From positions 1,612,001 through 1,676,000 of the forward strand of contig JAHQIY010000001.1 in assembly GCA_019054805.1 (NCBI GenBank): a DNA stretch of 64,000 nucleotides. The letters are read 5' to 3'. The DNA comes from Brachionus manjavacas. Its lineage: Eukaryota > Rotifera > Eurotatoria > Ploima > Brachionidae. Made by a program: the position numbers and the translations under genes. The notes under the pieces are model-generated. The model saw nothing but the letters and a program-made list of their open reading frames with translations, was not told where the DNA came from and made no database searches. Below are positions 46,435 to 56,819 of the stretch, one piece after another (the first letter of the stretch is position 1; each line of letters opens with the position of its first letter).

Positions 46435-48254
46435 ATGATTTTTGGTTGGAAAGATTTTTGGTTTGATCTTTTAAAAGCTTCATTTGCTGCCTTAGTTTGC
46501 CTTGGTCTTTTTTATTTAAGGTAAAAAAAAATTTCTTAAATCAATATTAATTTTGAATTCAAGTAAAATTTGGAATTCTTATCGTTTTTTTAAAAAACGA
46601 GGTCTCAAAAGTCCTAAACACGAGTTCTTTTACGGAAATTTCCGTCAAATTTACAAAAATAAGAATTACTCTGAAGTTTTGAGAAAATGGACCAAAGAAT
46701 TTGGCAAGACATATGGATATTTTGAAGGACACTTGCCAGTCATTGTGACCAGCGATTTAGAATTTATCCAAGAAGTTTTCATCAAACAATCAACTAACTT
46801 CTCAGCGAGAAAAGTAGACAATTAATTTTTATATAATTAAGCATTTATTATAATTTTAGAAAGCAAATTTAAACCGAAAAGAAAATGATCCAAGCTCGAA
46901 TTTATTCACATCAACTAAAGGCAGATGGAAGCGTATGAGAATGATCATGAACCCGACATTCTCTTCAGCTAAATTAAGAGAGGTAAAATTTAATAAAGAA
47001 AAAGAAATTATTCTTTTTTTGTAATTTTATTTTAAAGTTGGGTCCTCTTCTTGTAAATTGTGCTGATCGATTAATCGATGTGTTGAACAAAGAAGGCGAT
47101 GCTGAAATAAATGTGTCAGAGTATTTCAAGAGATTCACCATGGATAGTATTTGGAACTGTGCCTTTGGTGTTGACATTAACATGCAATATGAAAAAGAAA
47201 ATGATTATTTTAGGAAATGTGAAGAAATATTTTTGAGAACATTAGAGTTATCTTTTGCGGAATTTTTAGGTGTTTTTTTCCATGAGTTTAAAGAGCTGAT
47301 TCTAGAATATATGATAATTATAATGTCAATTTTGGCCAAATTTATAGATCCCAAAAAATTAATTCCATTTATATGGTTAAATGAAAAAGTACAAGAAATA
47401 GTTGAAATAAGAGAAAAAAATAAAAATATTAAACGAAAAGATTATATTCAATTGTTAATTGATTCAAGATTGGAAAGTCAAAACATAGATCTTTTTGAAA
47501 ACAAAAAATTTTTGTCTAGTTTGGTAAAGACTTAAAAAAAATTGCTTAATTTTAAAAAATTTTCTTTAAGGAAATTAAAGCAAATCTTATTCTATTTATG
47601 CTTGCTGGCTATGAGACCACTAGCACTGCATTGAGTTATTCGAGTCATGTTTTAGCTACTCATCCTGATGAACAACTGAGGCTACATGATGAAATATCAT
47701 CTGTTTTTGGAAATGATTTGAGCTTAATTAATTCCGACTCTGTCCAAGAGTTAAAATATTTGGACTGGTTTGTGAAAGAAGTTCTCAGATATTATCCGAT
47801 AGGAAATTCGTAATTAATTCGAATTCAAAAATAAAACTATTAATTTAATTTAATTAAAAGGGTTGTAGCGCGTAGATGCACTAAGAAGACGACAATAAAA
47901 GGCATTGATATTCCTGTGGATACACCAATAGCTGTTGATGTAATGAGCATTCATTTTGATGCTGATCTATGGGGACCACAAGATCCCAACCAGTTCTATC
48001 CACCTAGGCACGAAGTCAAGAGAAATCCGCTGGCATTTATGGCTTTTGGAAATGGACCGAGAAATTGTATCGGCATGAAATTTGCTTTGATTGAGCTCAA
48101 GATTGCTTTGGTCAAGTTGATAATGAGTTTTGAAATTATGTCCAATTCATATCACAGATTAGATGAGATTGTAATTATTGAGGGCGCTGTGAGGACTCCG
48201 AAAAACGGAGTTAGTGTAATACTAAAAAAGAGAAAAAGCTTATCTAAATTTTAG
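46435..48254 (+). CDS. Cytochrome P450, CYP3-like, copy A
   Basis: Haem monooxygenase predicted to sit in the ER membrane by an N-terminal anchor (exon 1, residues 10-28). Six exons: 46435-46520, 46564-46813, 46860-46982, 47038-47523, 47571-47809 and 47861-48254; 525 residues, normal for the family. Seen: C-helix GRWKRMRMIMNPTFS, I-helix oxygen-binding AGYETTSTA (about 47601), K-helix E-x-x-R in KEVLRYYP, the PPRHE aromatic-region motif, and the haem loop FGNGPRNCIGMKF with its Cys. The family is typical of clan 3 (CYP3A-like) xenobiotic or fatty-acid oxidases; the substrate is unknown. Copy A alone has an intron at 46814-46859 (46 bp); copies B, C and D are continuous there. Confidence 0.93.
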
Positions 48255-49825
48255 CAATAAGATATTTTTTATCTATTATTTAATTAAATAATTAATTTTT
48301 TCATTTCAGAATTTTTAGATTGCTTGTTATCTATTTATTTAATTGAATAAGTTGAGAAAAACCTTCTGCTTGTGTAGAATGTGTATCATCCTTCTTTTCA
48401 GCCTTACTAATTAAAAGTATTTAAATTTAAATGAAAAAATGAATGAAAAATTGAATTGTGTTAGACAAAAATTAAAAATTAAAATAAGATTGCTTTTTTA
48501 AACAATTAATAAATATTAAATTTATTTTTCAATTTATTAAAAGGAATTTTTTTATGATGAATTTTTTTAAAATAGCCAATGTCACTCCGATTTACAAAAT
48601 CGATTAAAATTTAATTTAAAAATTAAACATTATGAAAAAAATAGAATTGTTTGAAAATTAATTATATTATTAACAAAATTTCTTTTAAATCTCTGTAAAG
48701 TTGATATTGTTTTTTTATTTTTAAAAATTATTTTTAGGAAGAACACACTTCATCTGGAAATCACCAAGCTATTTATTTACCCTGATAAATACATCCAGGT
48801 TGTTTATCTACATAATTTTTATCTAAAATTGATCAAATTAGATTCGCAATGAAAATTAAAATTCCGTATTTTTTAATAATCAAAAATTTAAATTGAGTTT
48901 GAAATTAAAGTATAAAAAATCTATTTTGTCAATCAATTTTTTTACAAAAATCATAATGTGAAAAAAGTCAGCTGATTACCAAATAACCTATAACATTTTT
49001 AAAAGAAGATGAACGCCTCCCTTATTAACCTGTCCGATAGCAAATTTCGTTTTTTAAAGGGAAAAAACTTAAATTAGGAGAATTCCTTTATAGGATATTA
49101 AAAATTTTAAGATTTTAAATTAAAGAGAATAATTATCTTCTCAATAAGACTTAACTAATTCTCAGAAACTAATAATAAAAGAATGCAGGCAATCTGATAT
49201 TCAACGATTTGGTCAATGCTAAAACTAAAATTATATGCTCCCTTCACGAGGTTTTGAATTGAGCCAAAGATATGGTAGGGCAGGACTGAGAAATATAATT
49301 TTTTTTTTTTTTTTCAATGTGTTCAGAGCAGACATTAGTCTTACATGCGAACATGGTGAACACACTCATTTATTAAAAATAAAAAATTAAAAATTAAATA
49401 GATTTTTAATATAAATTTAAATATAAATAAATAGTACAAAATTAAAAATTAATTATTAATCTAAAAGCAATAAAAACTTTGTTTTTATCTATTAAATGAT
49501 AAAAACAAAGTCAACTTGATTTTTCTTATTGTTTTGAAAAATTTATCATTTTTTTATTTTAACAAAATTGCTATTATCTGTAAAATTGCTCCCAACTTCA
49601 CTCTCCCGATAAGTACGGGATCCATTAAGTTGGATCTTGTTTTTTATCCCTTTTTCTTAGAATTTTAACAATTTTAACAATATTTCAATTTTAGTATAAG
49701 CAAAATTTTATTAAATTTAGTATAAAAATAATTATAACATAATAAGTCAATTAAAGTTGAACTATAGAATAAAAATATTTATCTTATAATACTTTCATAC
49801 ATTCAAGAATAAAAATAAGGCTTAC
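48255..49825. other. Intergenic region between P450 copy A and the MULE
   Basis: AT-rich. Contains only a very short relic of the non-LTR family (about 49243-49290, translating FELSQRYGRAGL), followed by a 16-base T run. Otherwise unrecognised. Confidence 0.5.
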
Positions 49826-51917
49826 TATTTAAACTAAAGAAAAACATTTCTTATTTAAAGTAAAAAATTACGAAATTAAATAGTTTATTTTTTAAATAAA
49901 AACAAATATAATTAAGTTAAAGTAAAATTAATCTTAAATAAAGGAAACTGTTTTTCATTAAAGTAAATTATTCTTTTCTAAAGTAAAATTTATCTAATTT
50001 AAATAGTCAATAAATTAATTTTTTGATAATGCTCCATTGTTGGATTTCGGTGGTCTTCCACGCTTTCGTACACATACACAACACACCTCTAACACCATCT
50101 TCTAATGGAGTATAAGTCAGTCGACTTAAAGCTACAAAATGCTTACAAATCCCATGCTCAAGATAATAAACACAACTGCAGTACTTTGGCCTTAATGAAT
50201 AATACTTGTTTGTGTTATCATATACACCATAAGCCGAATTCTTGTCCATTATATTAAAATCCAACAATGTAAGGTTATCTGACTCGGTGATCAGTACATT
50301 ATCTCTTTTTATAGTCAGATCAAAATTTTTTTGAGCTATGCTAAGGTCTGTTGCCATTTTTACAACCATATTACAACCTTCCAAAATAGTGCCGCGTTCA
50401 TAATTAGTATAAATCTGTTTGATAACTTTATTAAATCCCTCAGTGTTGTTGTTGGTGGTTGAGAAGCCAGGCGGACTAGAGAATATAGGCCAGTTATTCC
50501 ATTGACTATCAAGCCATTGACAAATAAAATAATTCTTGAATTCAGTCAATTCAGGATACAAAGACCATTGACTTAAAAGTTCATTCTTCAAATGCAAAAA
50601 CTTATCAATATTTGACGTGTAATGTAATGAAGTTATTTCTTTTTCTATCTTATCTTTATGTTCTTTACAATTTGACTTGTCTAAATGTCGTCTAACATTT
50701 TGTTTTAGATGAAACCAGCACATTAAAATTACAATTCCAGGAAAACATTGTCTTGCAGCTGCAAAACAACTAGCTTGAGCGTCTTGCATCAAATATCTTA
50801 TTTGAAAATTAATTTGAAAAAATTACATAATTGTTTAATGGAGTCGAAGAAATGAACAAAATCCGTAGTCTCTCCATGTGATACTATTCCAAATACAGTT
50901 GGGTATATTTTTTTATTCGGGTTAGATCGGCCGAAAACTAATAAAGGATAGCCCTCTTTAGTTATCTAATAAGTCCCGTCTACGTGAAATAAAGAATAAT
51001 TTTGGTTTGAAGTATCACAATTGAGTTTGAGTAACTTTAATGTCGTACAGAAGATAGACGTATGACTTGCTGCAGAATCGTTTCCTATATTTGAGTGGTT
51101 GTCATTAATTTTGAATTCGAAAAAGAAAGGTTTATTCTCGTCGATTGTTGGAAAATAAAGGTGGTCAACGATAAATGCTTCGACATGTTCTACTTTATGT
51201 TCTTTTGGAGAAATTTTATTACATTTATATACGATGACGATTGACAAACCCAGATATTTTTGAATCAATTAGTGTTATATTTTTAACTTTTTCCTATTAT
51301 TATTTAAATGTGACCTTATTTGCCTTGGATAAAGTTTCGGATTGTTTGCTAAGAGGTCGATAATAATTGTTTTTATTTTGTCTGACAAGCCGTATTTGTT
51401 ACTATAGCTATCATATATATCATGGCAATGTTCGTATTTTTGTGCAATCGAACATACATTTTTAGTCTCGCATTTAATAGAACGGTATTTTACTGTACAA
51501 TTAACATCTGCGTCACATTTACGCAACTGCTGCTTTGCTTTATGTTCATTGTTAAAACAGTAACCGCAATATGTATCACGATTTGTTTGATAAGCAAGTG
51601 ACTTTGGTAAGCTATATGTCACAAAGTTTTTTAACTCTTGTATACTCATTTCTTCTTCTAATATAGTCCATTTGTTTTCGTCCATTTTTAGTGAAACTTT
51701 AGAATTGTACGAAATTACTTTATTTTAGATTTTTTTGGCTATATATTACAATTATTTTACTTTAGAATAAAATACTTATCTTTATGAGAGCAGAATTTTC
51801 TTTATGAAAAAATAGTTTCACTTTATTTGAGAGTTTTTTTTCTTTAAAAAAAAATGGAATACTTTATTAAAGATAAGTTTTACTTTAAATAAGAAATGTT
51901 TTTCTTTAGTTTAAATA
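49826..51917 (-). mobile_element. MULE-type DNA transposon with perfect 40-bp TIRs
   Basis: Left end 49826-49865 and right end 51878-51917 are exact 40-bp inverted repeats (starting TATTTAAACTAAAGAAAAAC). Subterminal regions on both sides repeat AAAGTAAA-type motifs. The interior encodes a transposase on the minus strand (next entry). No matching 8-10 bp target duplication was found at these ends, which may reflect flank decay or recombination. Confidence 0.8.
50007..51685 (-). pseudogene. MULE transposase, nearly complete but interrupted
   Basis: Start ATG at 51685. An N-terminal Cys/His region (YCGYCFNNEHKAKQQL) is followed by two TAA codons at about 51268-51276 in an otherwise open frame. 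Next are the DDE core blocks FHVDGTY (first Asp), an in-frame TAG near 50968, YPLLVFGRSNPNKKIYPTVF and MQDAQASCFAAARQCFPG (second acidic position), then CWFHLKQNVR. The SWIM zinc finger CSCVYYLEHGICKH lies at about 50130-50175. The AT-hook KRGRPPK at the very C-terminus is in a different frame (about 50050-50075), so a frameshift precedes it. Four or so lesions make it inactive unless some are short introns. Confidence 0.85.
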
Positions 51918-53976
51918 TTATCTCAAAAAATAATTACAAGAGTATAAAAAAATCAATCAAATTCTAAAGCGGTTCTTACTCTATCTGAACGACCTAGTTT
52001 CTTTTTACTGATTTATTTAAATCAATTACCTCATCCTTAACTTTTCTTTTTCTCGGACGTCCACGATCACTTGTTCCTTTAGCCTCATTTTCAACATTAA
52101 TTTATATTTGGCATTCGTTACATTTAAGAGCCTGTGAACCAGTTTTTGATATGTTTCGATGTGAATCGTTCCTGGGAAATGTTTCAAGTTCAGGATTATT
52201 GGTAAATACCTTTACATTGTCCCATTATAACTTTTTTTTATGGCATTTTTAATTTTTTTTAGTAACTTTAGAAAAAAAAAAGCTAAACTGCAACTTTTTT
52301 AACTATTGTTGCAAATATTATACTTTAAAAAAAAATAAATGCTAAATTTTATTTTTTTATTCTATTAAATTTGCTTTATTCTGTTTTTTTTTATTCTTCA
52401 AAAGCCATCGTCCGTTTGAAACTTTTGAAAAGGCTGTTAATTAATTGTCGTAATAATAATTATAATGCAATCGAACAGAAGAATTGAGATAGAATTAATA
52501 ATAAAACATATTAAAAGAATTCTAAGAGATTAATCTAAATATAACATTAATGAAAAACAAAAAATTAATCGAAAGCTTATGAATAAGAGGTGAGGAATTT
52601 TATCAGGTAAAAAAAAACTTTTCATCGATATCTCATTGCTTTCAAATATTTTTGATTTTTTGGTTTATTTAAAAAAAAAATTAATTTATCAATTCTCGAT
52701 TGGGATAATAAACTATAAAATAAATTTGAATTTTGACAATATTTATTCAATTTTTTTCTGTTTTGTTATTAATAAAAAAGATAATCTATTAATTATATTC
52801 GAGGATATTAGATATAAAAATGAATGCCTAGTTAATTTAAAAAAAAATGAAATTTTTTAAAATTTTTCAAAACGATTTTAAATTCTCTTCAAATTTTTTT
52901 ATTTAAAGAATTTTTTTTTTGGATGAAAATAGAATTTGAATAAATCTCTAATAGTTGTTATATTATATGGCCATGATAAAACTTGAGATTATTTTTTTCA
53001 TCCATAATTTTTAATACTGAATTTTACCAAGGGCAATGTTTATGCATCATATTTATAAGTAAAAACATTTCTAAAACTTTTTTATGCTTATTTTAAATCT
53101 CTTTGATCAATTAATTCAATGTGCCGTCGTTTTAACTATCTAATGATCGATATGAGGGGAATTAAAAAATATAAACACACTTGATTTTTTTAGCCTCTAT
53201 TTTAAATTGAGCTGTCATAGAATGAGTTATTTTGAAATGATAAAAAGCCTTTATTCTCTTATTCTCTAATTCAAAATTAAAAAAAGTTCTGGATTAAAAT
53301 AACAATCCATTCATTTTTTATTCTGATATGATAAAAACTATCCAAATCATTCAATTTTTTTAATTGTGAAAAGGTCAAGATACGGGCTGAATAAAACTTT
53401 TTATAGCGAGTTTAACCGCCTTAAATTTTCATACTCTTATTGTTTGTATTCCTGTCTTTCATAAATATTCTTGGATACACATACACGTTTTGATAACTCA
53501 AGTATTAAGAATACAATATAAATATTATTTTCTACAATCCATTCTATGTATGCTCAAATTAAAATAGAGGCTAAAAAAAATGAAGCGTTTATTTTCAAAA
53601 AACTTAATGAAGTAATTATGCTCAATTATTTTTTTCCTTAAAAATAAATTAAAATAAATCATTTTCGAAATTTTGAGCAGGGATTTTAAAGAAAAATTTC
53701 CAAAATGTCCTATATGGATCAAAATAAAAATTTTCTGAAAATTTTTTATCTATTGTTTAATTGAATAAAAAGCTAAAATCGGAACATTAAAATTTAATAA
53801 AAAATTCGAAATTATGCATTTTTTACTAAACAAATTAAATAGAGAATAAAAATTAAAATTTAAAAACAAGCATCTTTCGAACCAAGTATGCAAAATAATG
53901 CCAAATATTTCTTAAAAAATAAAAAGTAAAATCTTGTAAAATTATAATTGAAATTTAAAACATTTTCATCACAAAT
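51918..53976. other. Region between the MULE and P450 copy B
   Basis: AT-rich. At about 52010-52100 the minus strand holds a second AT-hook-like fragment (DRGRPRKRKVKDEV) preceded by KCNEC, outside the MULE TIRs, so it belongs to a different decayed element. An inverted-repeat element lies at 53172-53592. A low-complexity open frame at 52636-52860 is not regarded as a gene. Confidence 0.5.
53172..53592. mobile_element. Inverted-repeat element (MITE-like)
   Basis: The left arm (53172-53224) includes TTTTTTTAGCCTCTATTTTA and CATAGAATG; the right arm (about 53539-53592) is its reverse complement with a few mismatches. About 45-50 bp are inverted, with a 315-bp AT-rich centre. The target duplication is unclear (perhaps TA), so the superfamily is open. 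Confidence 0.55.
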
Positions 53977-55806
53977 ATGGATACCTTAAAATTTATGAAT
54001 ATTGAGCAGCTTTTTGATAAAATTGGACAGATTGAGTTAAACCCTTTGAACATTTTAAAAGCATCATCAATTACATTAGCTGGCATTGGTCTTGTTTATC
54101 TAAGGTAACTTTGAATAGTAAAATGTTTCTGATTCAAATAATATTTTATTCTCATAAAAAACAGCAAAATCTGGTATTCTTATCGGTTTTTCAAAAAACG
54201 TGGTCTCAAAAGTCCAAAACATGAGTTCTTTTACGGAAATTTCCGACAAATTTATAGAAATAAGAACTATTCTGAAATGTTAAGAGAATGGACCAAAGAG
54301 TTCGGTAAGACATATGGATATTTTGAAGGACACTTGCCAGTCATTGTGACCAGCGATTTAGAATTTATCCAAGAAGTTTTCATCAAACAGTCGACCAACT
54401 TTTCGGCCAGAAAAAAAGGCTTTTTAAGCCGAAAAGATGATGATCCTAATTCGGACTTATTTCAGTCAACTAAAGGCAGATGGAAGCGCATGCGAATGAT
54501 CATGAACCCGACATTCTCTTCAGCTAAATTAAGAGAGGTGAAATTTAATAAAGAAAACGAAATTATTCTTTTTTTGTAATTTTATTTTAAAGTTGGGTCC
54601 TCTTCTTGTAAATTGTGCTGATCGATTAATCGATGTGTTGAACAAAGAAGGCGATGCTGAGATAAATGTGTCAGAGTATTTCAAGAGATTCACCATGGAT
54701 AGTATTTGGAACTGTGCCTTTGGTGTTGACATTAACATGCAATATGAAAAAGAAAATGATTACTTTAGAAAATGTGAAGAAGTTTTTAAATTTTCTTCAA
54801 ATTTAATAATGCCACAGTATTTGGGTGTTTACTTCCACGAATTCAAAGAATTAATTCTTTTCTTGCTATCTTTATTAATGATATTAAAATCGAAATTTGT
54901 TAATCACAACAAACTTTTACCATACTTTTGGCTACGAAATAGAGTAGGTGAAGTGGTAAGAAAACGTGTTAATCAAGATGTTCTAAAAAAAAAGGACTAC
55001 ATTCAGCTTTTGCTAGATGCAAGTGTTGATTTTAATTCTGAAAGATCTTTTGACTATGCTGAAATTAAAAAAGTTTTAAGTCCCAAAGTAAAATTATTTA
55101 TTAGATTTAATTTTATTTATTTATTTCTCAAAAACAAAAGGAAGTTGAAGCAAATTTAGTCTTATTTATGCTTGCTGGCTATGAGACCACTAGCACTGCA
55201 TTGAGTTATTCGAGTCATGTTTTAGCTACTCATCCTGATGAACAACTGAGACTACATGATGAAATATCATCTGTTTTTGGAAATGATTTGAGCTTAATTA
55301 ATTCCGACTCTGTCCAAGAGTTGAAATATTTGGACTGGTTTGTGAAAGAAGTTCTCAGATATTATCCGATAGGAAATTCGTAATTAATTCGAATTCAAAA
55401 ATAAAACTTTTAATTTAATTTTATTAAAAGGGTTGTAGCGCGGAGATGCACTAAGAAGACGACAATAAAAGGCATTGATATTCCTGTGGATACACCAATA
55501 GCTGTTGATGTAATGAGCATTCATTTTGATGCTGATCTATGGGGACCTCAAGATCCCAACCAGTTCTATCCACCTCGGCACGAAGTCAAGAGAAATCCGC
55601 TGGCATTTATGGCTTTTGGAAATGGACCGAGAAATTGTATCGGCATGAAATTTGCTTTGATCGAGCTCAAGATTGCTTTGGTCAAGTTGATAATGAGTTT
55701 TGAAATTTTACCTGCAGCAGATAAATCAAAAGAGCTGCAATTTGAAGAAGGCGTTGTAAGATTTCCCAAAAACGGTGTTAAAATCTTCTTGAAAAAACGA
55801 ATTTAA
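53977..55806 (+). CDS. Cytochrome P450, CYP3-like, copy B
   Basis: Five exons: 53977-54104, 54165-54537, 54593-55087, 55141-55379 and 55431-55806; 536 residues, frame intact. Exon 1 encodes an anchor (ILKASSITLAGIGLVYLR). It carries AGYETT, KEVLRYYP and FGNGPRNCIG, as in copy A. DNA of the B-C boundary, the I-helix exon, the haem exon and even the 55-bp second intron is almost identical to copies A, C and D. The stretch at about 54765-55087 (F-G region) and the last about 30 codons are copy-specific. Exon 1 and intron 1 are near-identical to copy D only, so B and D are the closest pair at the 5' end. Confidence 0.94.
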
Positions 55807-56819
55807 ATAGTTTTAGTTGAGAATTTTTTTTCTAGGTTTATTTTAGATTTTTTTTTAAATAAAACTTGTTTTAATTTTGATTTTTTAAAAATATTCAAAT
55901 TTTATTTAATTTTTAGTTTTTTCAAATGTTTAAAAAAAAATCGAATTGAGCATTCTTAATTTATTTATCCATGATTGATCAACTAAAGGCAGCAAATCTC
56001 TCTGAAAATTTTAAATATTGAATTAAACTCTGCAATTAAATTCCTCAGTTAAATTAAATACTTTTTAAGGCAAACAGTTTACTGCGAAATCGCAGAATTT
56101 TTTAGAGCCTCTTTAAATATTTAACATTTTGACGAGAAATTTAATCAAAATATAGTTCAAAGTAATAAAGAAAATGCTATTTGATCTTATTTTTTAGATC
56201 CTAAACTTCAAGATACCAACCAGCCGTTTATTTCCAAAAATATTTCATCATTTTATCAATTATTTGTCTGATTAAAATTTTCCATTAAAAAATAAAAAAA
56301 ATAATTAATTAGTTTTTGTTTATTATTTTAATAGTATAGATTGATTGTCTAAATATATTCGGTTAATTTTAGAATTAATATTTTTTTAAAAAAATTCGAG
56401 TTTCAATATTGTGTTTTGAGAAGAATTTTTTTAACCAAAAACTCACTTAATTTATTTTTGCTAAACATTTAAATTCTACCTAAACAAAGACGTTGCTTTC
56501 AAAATTTTAAGTTGCATAGGCGATTAACTTGAAAAATTTAATATAAAAAAAAAGGATTAATCGAATAAAAATTTAATTAAAACTTTTCGATAACAGTCAA
56601 ATTATTTAGATTCAAATTATAAAAGAAAAAATGCCTACTTTCTAAATATAGACTCATATAAAAAAGGTTTCATAATTTATTTTAAAATTAAACTAAGTTG
56701 AATAACAATGCAACAGCCTACTCATATGCCATCACATTTTTTGCCAAAACTTTCTTGTTAAGCAATTACACATTAAAAACATTGTTACCTTTTATCAAAA
56801 ATAAATTTAGATCTAAAAT
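55807..56819. other. Intergenic region between P450 copies B and C
   Basis: AT-rich. Includes an antisense remnant of copy C's first exon (55932-55994) and, at 56040-56218, sequence related to the MITE at 10943-11144 (shared GCAGA-rich interior and the right end GATCCTAAACTTCAAGATACC, written here to its final base). No target duplication was found for that copy. Confidence 0.6.
55932..55994 (-). repeat. Inverted remnant of P450 copy C exon 1
   Basis: Reads, on the minus strand, nearly the same as 56855-56920 of copy C's first exon (shared CTTTAGTTGATCAATCATGG and CAATTCGATTTTTT). The two arms form an inverted repeat of about 60 bp with an 860-bp spacer, across the promoter of copy C. Confidence 0.75.

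Noticed and set aside
52636..52860. 74-codon + strand frame
   Set aside because: Low-complexity Ile/Asn/Lys/Phe composition of AT-rich DNA, no splice context, no homology recognised.
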